Assembly: GCA_016712315.1 (NCBI GenBank)
Contig: JADJRG010000028.1
Coordinates: forward strand, 62,001-126,000
Direction of reading: 5' to 3'
DNA: 64,000 bases
Source: Nannocystis sp.
Lineage (GTDB): Bacteria > Myxococcota_A > Polyangia > Nannocystales > Nannocystaceae
Below the pieces are notes generated by a model that was not told the DNA's origin, searched no databases, and was given only the letters and a program-made list of their open reading frames with translations. This document shows, piece by piece, positions 16,100 through 24,916 of the stretch. A program made the translations under genes and the position numbers. Every line of letters starts with the position of its first letter. Positions within the stretch are counted from its first letter, which is position 1.

Positions 16100-16506
16100 C
16101 GCGACGGCTCTACGAGGTCACGGTGGACTTCGAGGTGCCGTTCCACGACGTGGACAGCCTGAACATCGTCTGGCACGGCCACTATTACAAATACATGGAG
16201 CTGGGGCGGACGGCGCTGCTGCGCAGCCGCGGGGTCGACGTGGCGATGAGCGAGCAGATCGGCTACCAGCTGCTGCTGATCGAGAGCCGCTGCCGCTACA
16301 CCTTCTCGATGCGTTATGGCGATCGCGGCCGGGTGCACGCGTGGTTCTCGGCGCTGCGGCCGCGGCTGTCGGTGGCGTACAGGATCCGAAACCTCACCCA
16401 CGATCGCTGCTCGGCGCGCGGCCTCACCGAGCTGGTGACGATCGATCGCGACGGCCAGATGCTCCCGGAGACGCCCGATGACCTGCTCGCGCTGCTGCAC
16501 CGTTAA
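16096..16506 (+). CDS. 4HBT-type acyl thioesterase (ApeK-like)
   Basis: 136 residues from a GTG at 16096 with GGAGG upstream. The hotdog thioesterase motif FHDVDSLNIVWHGHYYKYME contains the catalytic Asp and the His-Tyr pattern of the 4-hydroxybenzoyl-CoA thioesterase family. Such enzymes release acyl groups from CoA or ACP. Its place after the acyltransferase and before the LolA-like carrier is the same as in aryl polyene clusters. Confidence 0.9.
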   Translation: MTRRLYEVTVDFEVPFHDVDSLNIVWHGHYYKYMELGRTALLRSRGVDVAMSEQIGYQLLLIESRCRYTFSMRYGDRGRVHAWFSALRPRLSVAYRIRNLTHDRCSARGLTELVTIDRDGQMLPETPDDLLALLHR

Positions 16507-16510
16507 TCGA

Positions 16511-17227
16511 ATGACTTCGACCCGCTCGCTGATCGCGTCGGCGTCGGCGATGCTCCTGCTCCTCTCTGAGGCTTCTGCGGCCTCGGCGGCGCCGGTGAGC
16601 GAGGCGAGGCCGGCCGCGCAGGAGGCGGCGCCGGTGACGAGCTCGGCGCCGCTGCCGACGCTGGAGGGGCTGCTGCGCCGCTTCGCAGCGATGCCAGGGC
16701 TGAGCGCGCGCTTTCGCGAGGAGAAGCATATGGCGCTGCTGGCGGCGCCGCTGATCAACGAGGGCACGATCCATTTCTCGCCGCCGGGGCGGCTGGTGCG
16801 GCATACGACGGCGCCGATGCGCTCGTCGGTGCTGATCGACGGGGAGCGGCTGCTCTTCGGCGACGCGCGGGGGATCGAGGTGATCCGGCTGCGCGAGAAC
16901 CCCGCGATCGCGCTCTTCGTGGCGTCGTTCGTGAAGATCTTCGCGGGCGATGAGGCGGCGTTGACTTCGATGTATTCGATGTCGATCGCGGCGCGGCCAG
17001 AGCTGGGGGCGGAGGGCTGGGGGCTGACGCTGCGGCCTCGGGTGGCGCCGATGGACACGATCGTGGCTCGGATCGAGATCGCAGGCGATGGGGTGGTCGT
17101 GCGCGAGATGCGGGTGGTCGAGCTGAGCGGCGATGAGACCTTGACGACCTTCTTTGAGGTGAATCCGGCGCGCAGCTTCTCGGCGGAGGAGGCGGCGGCG
17201 CTGTTCCAGGTCGAGGGTCGGCGTTAG
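16511..17227 (+). CDS. LolA-like periplasmic carrier (ApeL-like)
   Basis: 238 residues from ATG 16511, 4 bp after the thioesterase stop. A signal peptide (SLIASASAMLLLLSEASAASA) targets it to the periplasm. The body shows the LolA-type pattern: GLSARFREEKHMALL, then GTIHFSPPGRLVRHT and IDGERLLFGD strands, ending in TFFEVNPARSFSAEE. LolA proteins carry lipophilic cargo across the periplasm; here the cargo is probably the lipidated product exported by the next gene. Confidence 0.85.
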   Translation: MTSTRSLIASASAMLLLLSEASAASAAPVSEARPAAQEAAPVTSSAPLPTLEGLLRRFAAMPGLSARFREEKHMALLAAPLINEGTIHFSPPGRLVRHTTAPMRSSVLIDGERLLFGDARGIEVIRLRENPAIALFVASFVKIFAGDEAALTSMYSMSIAARPELGAEGWGLTLRPRVAPMDTIVARIEIAGDGVVVREMRVVELSGDETLTTFFEVNPARSFSAEEAAALFQVEGRR

Positions 17228-17236
17228 TCTGGGCGC

Positions 17237-19642
17237 GTGACAGACGTGACGCGCGGCGCGGGCCCGGAGGCGGAGAGGAGCGCGGGGCGTGGGCCGCTGG
17301 TGGTGGGGCTCTCGTGGGCGCTGGCGGCGGCCGCGTTGGCGGGGTACACGGCGCGTTCGTGGGCGGTGAGCACGGATATCACGCGCTTCATGGCGGACCC
17401 GGGGGACGTGAAGATGGCGGCGATCTCGCGCGACCTGGCGGACTCGGAGCTGGCGCGGACGTGGATCTTGAGCGTGCGCGGCGCGGATGAGGCGGAGTCG
17501 ATGGCGGCGGCGCGTGAGCTGCGTATGCGCCTGTCCGATGTGCCAGGTCTGTTTTTTATGGACGGAAGTAGCGGCGGGGACGAGGGGGAGGCGATCCACG
17601 CGCTGTACTTCCCTCGGCGGTTCTTCTTCTTTGTGGATGACCCCGGGGCGGCGCTGAGCGAGGCGGGGCTGCGGGCGGCGGCGCGGGCGCTCCTCGTGGA
17701 ATTGTCGTCGCCGACGGCGCCGCTGATCAAACAGATCGCGGGGGCAGATCCGCTGCTGCTGTACCCGAGGCTGCTGCGGCGGCTGATGGCCGCGCAGACG
17801 GGGTCGCTGCGGCCCGTGGAGGACGCGCTGGTGAGCGAGGACGGGGCGGCGATCGTGCTCTTGGGGACGACGGCGTCGCCGTTCGAGAGCGCGGCGATGC
17901 AGCCGCTTGCGGCGGCGATCGAGGGGGCATTTATGGAGGTGGGGGCGGCGCATGAGGGGCGGCTGCGGCTGGAGCAGAGCGCGGTGGCTCGCTTCGCGCT
18001 GGCTGCCGAGGCGAGCATCCGGGCGGATGTGGCGCGGATCTCGACGATCTCGACGCTGGGGCTGATCGCGCTGTTCTCGCTCTTCTTCCGCTCGCTGTGG
18101 TTGATCGCGCTGGTGGCGGCGCCGCTGGCGTTCGGGGTGCTGGCAGGGCTGGCGGCGACGCTGGGGATCTTCGGGGAGATCCACGGGGTGACGCTGGCGT
18201 TCGGGGCGACGTTGATCGGGGTGGCGATCGATTATTCGGTGCACCTGCTGAACCACCATATGCTGGCCGCTGAGACAGGCGGGGCGGAGGCGTGCGCGCG
18301 GCGGCTGTGGCCAGGGCTGGCGCTGGGGGCGTTGACGACGGTGGCTGGTTTTATCGGGCTGGCGTGGACTTCGTTCCCGGGGCTGCGCGAGATGGCGGTG
18401 TTCGCGAGCGTGGGGGTGCTCGGGGCGCTGGCGGCGACGCGCTGGGCGTTGCCGGCGCTGCTGCCGCGGCGGCCGCAGCCAGGGCGGGCGGCGGTGGCGG
18501 CGGCGGCGCGGCTGCGGCGGCTGGTGGGGTGGATGCATGAGCGACGGCGCGCGCTGCTGGTAGGGCCGGCGGCGGCGGCGTTGGTGATGGCGATCGGGCT
18601 GCCGCGGGTGGTGTTTGTGGATGATGTGCAGGCGCTGGCGAGCGTCGACGCGGAGCTGCTGGCGGAGGATGAGCGGGTGCGCGCGTTGGTGTCACGGATG
18701 GACACGGGGCGCTTCGTGGTGGCGATCGGAGGGGATGATGAGGAGGCGCTGGCGCGCAATGACGCGGTGTTCGAGCGGCTGACGGCGGCGCAGGCGGCGG
18801 GGTCGATCGAGGCGCTGCGATCGCTGCACACGCTGGTGCCGTCGGCGGCGACGCAGCAGGCGCGGTGGGCGGCGCTGCGGGCGGACCCTTCGCTGCCGGC
18901 GCGGATCAACGCGGCGTTCGTCGCGGAGGGCTTTAGAAGCGGGGCGCTGGCGCCGTTTGTGGCGGCGCTGGCCGATGATCCGCCGCCTCCGTTGCGGCCG
19001 GGCGATCTGCTCGAGGGATCGCCGCTGGCGGGGATCGTACGCGCGTCGCGAGTGACGCTGGGGGATGAGGTGGGGATCGTGACGCTGGTGCGGGGGGTGA
19101 CGGATCCAGAGGCGCTGCGGGGGGCGTTGGCGGGGCTGGAGGGGGTGTATGTGTTCGATCAGGGGGCGACGATGGCGGCGGCGTATCGGGGCTTTCGGCG
19201 GCGGACGATCGAGCTGGCAGGGGTGGGGCTGTGCGCGGTGTTTTTGTTGGTGTTAGGACGTTACCGGCGGCTTCGTGTGGCCGCGGCCGCGTTCGCGCCG
19301 GCGCTGGTGGCGGCCGGCACGACGGTGGGGATCTTGGGGATCGTGGGGGCTCCGCTGCACTTGCTGCACGTGGTGGCGCTGCTGCTGGTGATGAGTATGG
19401 GGGTGGACTACGGGGTGTTCTTGGCGGAGAGCCGGGCCGATCCGCGCGGGCTGGCGGCGACGGTGCTGTCGCTGGTGATCGCGTGCGCCTCGACGGTGCT
19501 GGCGTTCGGCTTGTTGGGCATGTCGAGCTCGCCGGCGCTGCAGGCGTTGGGGACGACGGTGGGGATCGGGGTGCTGCTGAGCTTGGTGCTGGCGCCGTTG
19601 ACGTTGGTGCTGCTGGTGCGCGGCGATGGGGAGGCGCGGTGA
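17237..19642 (+). CDS. MMPL/RND-type exporter (ApeM-like)
   Basis: 801 residues from a GTG at 17237. The architecture is the duplicated RND/MMPL plan: one helix, a large periplasmic loop (about 45-255), five helices (ISTLGLIALFSLFFRSLW onward), then a second helix-loop-five-helix unit beginning near residue 435. Acidic residues of the relay are present (GVAIDYSVHLLNHH and SMGVDYGVFLAESR). It should drive export of the glycolipid or pigment product from the inner membrane to the LolA-like carrier. The stop shares one base with the next ATG (TGATG). Confidence 0.9.
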   Translation: MTDVTRGAGPEAERSAGRGPLVVGLSWALAAAALAGYTARSWAVSTDITRFMADPGDVKMAAISRDLADSELARTWILSVRGADEAESMAAARELRMRLSDVPGLFFMDGSSGGDEGEAIHALYFPRRFFFFVDDPGAALSEAGLRAAARALLVELSSPTAPLIKQIAGADPLLLYPRLLRRLMAAQTGSLRPVEDALVSEDGAAIVLLGTTASPFESAAMQPLAAAIEGAFMEVGAAHEGRLRLEQSAVARFALAAEASIRADVARISTISTLGLIALFSLFFRSLWLIALVAAPLAFGVLAGLAATLGIFGEIHGVTLAFGATLIGVAIDYSVHLLNHHMLAAETGGAEACARRLWPGLALGALTTVAGFIGLAWTSFPGLREMAVFASVGVLGALAATRWALPALLPRRPQPGRAAVAAAARLRRLVGWMHERRRALLVGPAAAALVMAIGLPRVVFVDDVQALASVDAELLAEDERVRALVSRMDTGRFVVAIGGDDEEALARNDAVFERLTAAQAAGSIEALRSLHTLVPSAATQQARWAALRADPSLPARINAAFVAEGFRSGALAPFVAALADDPPPPLRPGDLLEGSPLAGIVRASRVTLGDEVGIVTLVRGVTDPEALRGALAGLEGVYVFDQGATMAAAYRGFRRRTIELAGVGLCAVFLLVLGRYRRLRVAAAAFAPALVAAGTTVGILGIVGAPLHLLHVVALLLVMSMGVDYGVFLAESRADPRGLAATVLSLVIACASTVLAFGLLGMSSSPALQALGTTVGIGVLLSLVLAPLTLVLLVRGDGEAR

Positions 19643-20274
19643 TGTCGTCTCCTCTACGAGCACAACGATGGCGCGCGTGGGCGCTGGCTGGGTTGTTGGT
19701 GTGGGGCGGGTGCGGGCGCGGCGAGCAGGGCGAGGCGGTGGATCCTGCGGCGATCGCGGCGCGGACGCGGCTGCGTGACGTGAGCACGATCGAGGGGGAT
19801 TTTCTGGCGCGGCAGCGGCTGACCGGGGTGATGGGGGCGGTGACGCTCTCCGGCGACGTGGTGCTGCAGAAGGCGGGAGGGACGCTGACGCTGCTGGGGC
19901 TGAGCCCGTTCGGGACGCGGGCGTTTGTGGTGATCCAAGAGGGGAGCTCGGTGCGGGTGGAGACGACGCCGGGAATGGAGCCGCCGTTCCCGCCAGCGAT
20001 GATGCTGGTGGACGTGCACCGGGCGCTCTTTTTAGGGTTGGCGCCGGGGCGGCGTCGCGGTCGGGTCGACGGCGAGCTGGTCGAAGAGACATGGTCGGAG
20101 GAGAGGCTGCTCCGGCGAGTGTTTACGCGGCGGATCGGGCGGCCTCGCGGGAAGGTGACGATCGGGTACGGACGCGGGATGACGGGCGGGGAGCCGCCGG
20201 CGGTGATCGAGATCGTGAACGAGCAGATCGGCTACTCGGTGACGATCGAGACGCTGAGCTTTCAGCGGCTGTGA
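19642..20274 (+). CDS. DUF3261-like lipoprotein (ApeN-like)
   Basis: 210 residues from ATG 19642, overlapping the exporter stop. The signal ends in a lipobox (WALAGLLVWGGC). The rest is beta-rich (VTLSGDVVLQKAGGTLTLLG, RAFVVIQEGSSVRVE, KVTIGYG), and its position matches the DUF3261 outer-membrane lipoprotein that ends the transport part of aryl polyene operons. It may accept the product at the outer membrane. It is the last operon gene; the following gene is convergent, 16 bp away. Confidence 0.82.
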   Translation: MSSPLRAQRWRAWALAGLLVWGGCGRGEQGEAVDPAAIAARTRLRDVSTIEGDFLARQRLTGVMGAVTLSGDVVLQKAGGTLTLLGLSPFGTRAFVVIQEGSSVRVETTPGMEPPFPPAMMLVDVHRALFLGLAPGRRRGRVDGELVEETWSEERLLRRVFTRRIGRPRGKVTIGYGRGMTGGEPPAVIEIVNEQIGYSVTIETLSFQRL

Positions 20275-20290
20275 GGCCGCGTGCGCGCGC

Positions 20291-21433
20291 CTACGGGCGG
20301 CGCCTCGGCCGCAGGAGGAGGAGGAGGACGAAGGCGAGCTCGGCGGGGCGCCGCGAGGGGGCGGCGAGCTGGCAGCCTTGGGGATCTTCCTCTGGGGGAT
20401 CAGGGAGCTGGGTGCCCTCGGGGTGCACGGTGAAGCGGACCCGATCCTCGGCGATGTTGCCGGACTTGTCGGCGATCCGGACGACCATGTCGTAGTCGCC
20501 TGGCGGAGGATCTTTGAGCTGGAAGTCGACGACGGCGTCGCTGCGCTCGGCGAGGAGCTGGCCGTGGTCGGTTAAGGTGACGGTGTAGATCTGGGGGTAG
20601 AGGTCGTCGTCGATCTCGGCCTGGAGGTTGAACGTCGCCGGGAGGACGAAGGCGGCGCCGTCCTCCGGCGAAAGGATCTCGAGGGTGGGGGCGACGAGAT
20701 CAGGGACGGAGGGGCCGAAGAGGTGGAGCAGCTCGCGGTAGGAGTTTTGATAGCCAGGGTCGCAGAAGAGCTCGTGGATCTGGTTGCAGGCGCCGCCGAT
20801 GGTCTCGAGGTCGGTGTTGGCGACGATCGGGTGGCACTCGTCGGTGAAGTCCTGGACGCTCGCGGTCTTGAAGGGGTGGAGGTTGTCGAAGGGGGCGTCG
20901 ACGTGCTCAAGGCCCCAGGTGTGGGCGGCCTCCTGCAAGATGACGGTGGAGCCGAGGTTGGAGCTGTCGTAAGGGCTGGCGAAGGATGTGTCGCTGGGCC
21001 ATAGGTCGCCGCAGTCGACATAAGGGGCGATGCCGGCGAAGGTCTGCGGGCCGAGGTCGCCGTAGAGGACCATGGCGTAGTCGGTGTCGGGCGGCGGGCG
21101 ACGGGTGACGACGCGGACCCCAAATTCGGCGAGGTCTTTGGTGACGGCCTGGAGGATCCCGAGGCGCTGGGTGACGTCGCCGGTGTAGGGGCCGACGTAG
21201 CCGGCGAAGAGGTCGGCGAGGGTGGAGCAGTTGCGGTGAGCGTCGTTGCCGCAGCCCGTGCGGAGGACGGCGCCGTCGAAGTTGATGTAGAGGTAGGTGG
21301 GCTGGCCGAGGGCGCGTGCACGTGCGCCCGGCGGCGGCGGCGGGGCCGGCTGTAGCGCGAGGGTGGTGGCGGCCGCGTTCGCTTGGGCTGCGGGCAGCAG
21401 GCCGAGGAGGAGCAGCGCGGCGGCGGCGGACAT
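20291..21433 (-). CDS. Metzincin-like surface protein with MYXO-CTERM-like tail
   Basis: About 380 residues from ATG 21433; an in-frame GTG lies 6 bp upstream. A signal peptide (SAAAALLLLGLLPAAQANA) is followed by a domain with TYLYINFDG and YVGPYTGDVTQRL. The segment ILQEAAHTWGLEHVD looks like the zinc motif HExxHxxGxxH of metzincins, but the first His is Gln. A beta-sandwich region with LEILSPEDGAAFVLPA follows. The C-terminus has a Cys, a hydrophobic helix (AELAFVLLLLL) and an Arg cluster, matching MYXO-CTERM surface-sorting signals. It is probably a surface-anchored protease relative; activity is doubtful unless the Gln is tolerated. Confidence 0.75.
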   Translation of the reverse strand: MSAAAALLLLGLLPAAQANAAATTLALQPAPPPPPGARARALGQPTYLYINFDGAVLRTGCGNDAHRNCSTLADLFAGYVGPYTGDVTQRLGILQAVTKDLAEFGVRVVTRRPPPDTDYAMVLYGDLGPQTFAGIAPYVDCGDLWPSDTSFASPYDSSNLGSTVILQEAAHTWGLEHVDAPFDNLHPFKTASVQDFTDECHPIVANTDLETIGGACNQIHELFCDPGYQNSYRELLHLFGPSVPDLVAPTLEILSPEDGAAFVLPATFNLQAEIDDDLYPQIYTVTLTDHGQLLAERSDAVVDFQLKDPPPGDYDMVVRIADKSGNIAEDRVRFTVHPEGTQLPDPPEEDPQGCQLAAPSRRPAELAFVLLLLLRPRRRP

Positions 21434-21503
21434 ACGCACCGAGATAGGGTAACCCAGGTGCGCCACCGGCGAGCTGACGACGGCGCGGCGAGTCGCGGAG
21501 GAG

Positions 21504-22343
21504 TCAGCGAGCCGGTGCGGGGTCGACGAGCTCGCGGATGAAATTGGGGAGGGCGAAGGCGCCGGCGGCGATGTCGAGGTTGAAGTAGCGGCACCGGAGC
21601 GCGGCGGCGCGGGCACGATCGAGCATGGCAGGGGTGCGGGTGTCGCTGGCGAGGGCCCAGGTCCAGGTGCCGCCGGGATAGGTGGGCACGGGGCCGAAGC
21701 AAGGGTGAACCTCGCGGAAGACGCTGCGCAGCTCGTTGTAGACGTCGCGCACGGTGGCGGCGGAGTAGAAGGGCGACTCGGTCTGGGCGGCGATGACGCC
21801 GCCTGGACGGAGGGCGCGGCGTAGATCAGCGAAGAAGGCGCGGCGAAAGAGGCCGGCCGCGGGGCCCTCTGGCTCGGAGGAGTCGACGACGATGACGTCG
21901 AAGGCGGCCTCGTGGGCGCGCACGAATTCGACGCCGTCGGCGAAGTTGAGGGCGACGCGGGGATCCTCGAGGTGGCCAGCGACGGACGGGATGTAGCGCT
22001 GGCAGACGCGGGTGACCCGCTCGTCGAGCTCGCAGAGCACGACCTGCTCGACGCTGGGGTGCTTGAGGATCTCGCGCACGGAGCCGCCGTCGCCGCCGCC
22101 GATGACGAGCACGCGCCGAGGATCGGCGTGTATGCAGAGCGGGAGGTGGGTGATGAGGTCGTGGTAGACGAACTCGTCGAGCTCGGTGAGCATGACCATG
22201 CCGTCCAAGGTGAGCAGGCGGCCGTGACCGACGGTGTCGTAGACCTTGATCTCTTGGTAGGCGCTGCGCTCGGCGTGCACGAGCCCCTCGATGCGGATGC
22301 CGACGGCGGTGATCTCTTTGTAGGGCTCGTAGTACCAGTCCAT
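21504..22343 (-). CDS. speE: Spermidine synthase (polyamine aminopropyltransferase)
   Basis: 279 residues from ATG 22343 with a GGAG site upstream. It transfers an aminopropyl group from decarboxylated AdoMet to putrescine. Visible motifs: YQEIKVYDT, LLTLDGMVMLTELDEFVYH, nucleotide-binding VLVIGGGDGGSVREIL, CELDERV, NFADGVEFV and VDSSEPEGPA. The catalytic region reads DSSEPEGPA where classical SpeE has DSTDPxGPA, still with the acidic residues. Cytoplasmic. No speD-like gene lies next to it in the window. Confidence 0.93.
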   Translation of the reverse strand: MDWYYEPYKEITAVGIRIEGLVHAERSAYQEIKVYDTVGHGRLLTLDGMVMLTELDEFVYHDLITHLPLCIHADPRRVLVIGGGDGGSVREILKHPSVEQVVLCELDERVTRVCQRYIPSVAGHLEDPRVALNFADGVEFVRAHEAAFDVIVVDSSEPEGPAAGLFRRAFFADLRRALRPGGVIAAQTESPFYSAATVRDVYNELRSVFREVHPCFGPVPTYPGGTWTWALASDTRTPAMLDRARAAALRCRYFNLDIAAGAFALPNFIRELVDPAPAR

Positions 22344-22400
22344 GGCGCGCGCTCTCCGAGGTGACCCTTAGCCCGCGCTGGCTGGGCTGACAAGGAGTAC

Positions 22401-22435
22401 AAAAAAGAAGGAGAGCGCCGCGGGGCGCTCTCCTT
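22401..22435 (-). terminator. Rho-independent terminator
   Basis: A 12-bp perfect stem (22408-22419 with 22424-22435) and a 4-base loop read on the minus strand, followed by TTC and six Ts from the A run at 22401-22406. It sits 24 bp past the stop of the ABC-2 permease and insulates it from the downstream speE gene. Confidence 0.92.
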
Positions 22436-22458
22436 GTCGCGATGATCCGCGGGGCGGC

Positions 22459-24804
22459 TCAGTGCAGCCAGCGGCCGCGGGGCTCTTCGCCCTCGTCTTC
22501 GTCGCTGGGGCGGGCGGCGCGGGCCTCCTCCGCGGCGCGGTCGCGGTCGCGGAGCAGGGCGGCGAGGATGAGGCCGAGGCCGGCGCCCCAAAGGAGGATC
22601 ATAAAGCCGATCCAGTAGGGCGAGGCCGACATGCCGAGGAGGAAGGGCTTGCCGGCGCTGTGGTGGGCGGCGACGAAGTCCCCTTCGATCCGGTAGACGA
22701 GGGCGGCGAAGATCGCCTGGAGGACGATGAGGGCGCCGCCGAGCATGGCGACGCGTGGACGACCCTGGCGGCTGCGAGCGCTGAGCAGGAGGGCGCCGAT
22801 GGCCGTCTCGACGACGAGGAGGACCTGCGTGAGGGTGGCCCACATGACCTCCGCGCCGGTGGTGTAGAGGCCAGAGCGCTGCATGACGATCTGGTAGGTG
22901 GCCGCGACGACGCCGACGGTGATCGCGAGGATCGCCTGGAAGCGCCAGAAGGCGCGGCGCGCCTCGACGTGGCTGGGGACGGCGGCGGCGCGGGCCGGCC
23001 GCGGGAGGCTGGAGACGAGCAGCCAGCCGAGCAGCGGCAGGAGGAAGCCGCTGGCGAGGAAGGTGACGAGGTTGAGGCTGTCAAAGCTCTGGGTGTTGAC
23101 GCGCTCGGCGAGGTCGAGCAGGGCGAGGCCAGAGCAGCCGACGCTGGCGAGCGCGAGGGCGACGCCCTCAACTGGGCGGAAGAGGGGGGTCCAGGCTTGT
23201 TCGACGCGGCGGCGCCAACTGAGGAGGCAGGCGCCGCCGAGCAAGGCCTGGACGACGAGGCTGTAGCCGAGCAAGGTGGCGCCGAGGCTGGGGTCGCGGG
23301 CGATCATGGCGCCCTCGCTGCCGGGTAGGCCGGTGAGCTCGGCGATCGCGGCGAGCACGGGCGGTAAGGGGCCGAGGAGGAGGCCGGCTCCGGCGATGTC
23401 AGCGAGGACAAAGGCGCCGCCGATGAGGCCTGGAGCGACGATGCCGAAGGCCATGAGGGCGCCGACCAAGAGGGCGTTGACGCGGTGGCCGAGGGCGTCG
23501 CCGAGGCCGATCGCGGTGAAGTGCGTGGTGACGGCGAGGGCGCCGAGGATCGCGAGCGGCAGGAGCAGCGCGGCCGGGCCAGCGGTGAAGGCGAGGGCGA
23601 GGCCGCCGAGGAGGAGGAGCAGGCCGCCAGCGACGCTGGCGAAGACGTTGGGGCCGAGGGCCATGGCGAGGGCGAGATCGCCGGCGGTGAGGCCGGTCAT
23701 GCGCAGCACCGGGAGGGTGCCGGCCTCGCGCTCACGCGCGGTGTGAGTGGCGGTGGCGACAGGGCCGACGACGACGAGGAAGAAGGAGGCGAGGCCGAAG
23801 AGCAGCGCGCCGAAGAGCTGCCATTGGCGCTCGCCGCTGACCGGCGAGGTGTAGCGGACGGTCGGCTTGACGAGCGGCGCTGGGTCCTCGGTGAAGGCGC
23901 CGCGCCAGAGGGCGGTGTCGGGATCAAAGATGAGATCGCCGATCTCGCTGCCGCGGCCGCGGGCGAGCTGGGCGAGCGCGAGGGAGACGGTGGGCTGGCC
24001 GCCGTCCGCGAGCAGCCAGCCGGCGATCTCGCCGCCGCGGCCGTAAGGATCGCTGTTGAAGAGCTCGGCCCAGAGGGCTTGGCGCGGGGTGGTGGTGTCG
24101 GCGAGGGTCGGGGCGTCGGCGTCGGACTCGCGGGCGATCAAGCGGGCCAGCTTGGCGCGGGCTTGGCCGAGGTCGAGCTGTTGGGCGGCGATCTCGCTGA
24201 GGAGGGCTTCGCGGCCGCCTTGGCGGATCCGGCCTTGATCGACGGTGACGCTGTAGGCGGCCCGCTGGAGGGCGCTCTGGCGCTCGAGATCTCGCTCGCG
24301 GGTGAAGAGGGGGCGGAGATCGACGGCGTTGTCAATAAGGAGGCGGCGGAGTTGGGCGTCGGCGAGGGGGTCGGCGCCGCTTGCTGCGCTCTGAGCCTCG
24401 AGCAGGCCCTTGGCGCGGCCGAGGTCCTCTTGGAGACGATCGACGCGGCCCTCGAGCTCATGCAAGACGGCGAGGCGTAGGCGCTGCTCATGGTTGAAGG
24501 CGCTGTCGACGGTCTCTTGCTGGCGATCGTCGAAGGCGCAAGCGGGCTGCCCGGGGCCGTCGCAGACGGCGGAGGGATCCTCGATGCGTAGGCTGACGCG
24601 GAGGTCACGGGCCGCTGGGGTGTCCATGCCGGTGAAGGCGGCGACGCCGGCCCACGCGAGGCCGCTAAAGAGCGCGGCGGCGACGCCGGCAGAGATCAAC
24701 CGCGGGCGGAGGTCGCGGCGCAGGAAGGGTAAAAGACGCTGGCGGAGCGGCCGCTTGGCGCGGGGTGAGGCGCTCGGAGGAGAGAGTGGGGCTTGCTCTT
24801 GCAC
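22459..24804 (-). CDS. ABC-2-type transporter permease with large N-terminal ectodomain
   Basis: 781 residues from a GTG at 24804, chosen because the frame upstream runs into the divergent mutase gene. One helix near residues 37-55 (LISAGVAAALFSGLAWAGVA) is followed by about 270 extracytoplasmic, partly coiled-coil residues, then roughly twelve helices. After the second helix, ATHTAREREAGTLPVLRMTG is the cytoplasmic signature of ABC-2 permeases. A charged C-terminal tail (RPSDEDEGEEPRG) is cytoplasmic. No ATPase gene is adjacent, so the partner ATPase must be encoded elsewhere. Substrate unknown. Confidence 0.82.
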   Translation of the reverse strand: MQEQAPLSPPSASPRAKRPLRQRLLPFLRRDLRPRLISAGVAAALFSGLAWAGVAAFTGMDTPAARDLRVSLRIEDPSAVCDGPGQPACAFDDRQQETVDSAFNHEQRLRLAVLHELEGRVDRLQEDLGRAKGLLEAQSAASGADPLADAQLRRLLIDNAVDLRPLFTRERDLERQSALQRAAYSVTVDQGRIRQGGREALLSEIAAQQLDLGQARAKLARLIARESDADAPTLADTTTPRQALWAELFNSDPYGRGGEIAGWLLADGGQPTVSLALAQLARGRGSEIGDLIFDPDTALWRGAFTEDPAPLVKPTVRYTSPVSGERQWQLFGALLFGLASFFLVVVGPVATATHTAREREAGTLPVLRMTGLTAGDLALAMALGPNVFASVAGGLLLLLGGLALAFTAGPAALLLPLAILGALAVTTHFTAIGLGDALGHRVNALLVGALMAFGIVAPGLIGGAFVLADIAGAGLLLGPLPPVLAAIAELTGLPGSEGAMIARDPSLGATLLGYSLVVQALLGGACLLSWRRRVEQAWTPLFRPVEGVALALASVGCSGLALLDLAERVNTQSFDSLNLVTFLASGFLLPLLGWLLVSSLPRPARAAAVPSHVEARRAFWRFQAILAITVGVVAATYQIVMQRSGLYTTGAEVMWATLTQVLLVVETAIGALLLSARSRQGRPRVAMLGGALIVLQAIFAALVYRIEGDFVAAHHSAGKPFLLGMSASPYWIGFMILLWGAGLGLILAALLRDRDRAAEEARAARPSDEDEGEEPRGRWLH

Positions 24805-24880
24805 GACGAGTACCGCCTTCGATGAGGTTGAGTGGGGATCCCGACAGCCGCTTCGGGCCAGTGTTCCACACAAGGGCTGG

Positions 24881-24909
24881 TTCTTGAACGCCTGTAGATG
24901 CGCTAGGAT
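24881..24909 (+). promoter_or_regulatory. Possible sigma-70-like promoter of the phosphohexomutase gene
   Basis: TTCTTG (24881-24886) and TAGGAT (24904-24909) are separated by 17 bp. The predicted start would fall at or next to the GTG at 24917, implying a leaderless or near-leaderless transcript. The match to consensus is modest. Confidence 0.25.
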
Positions 24910-24916
24910 TTCACCC

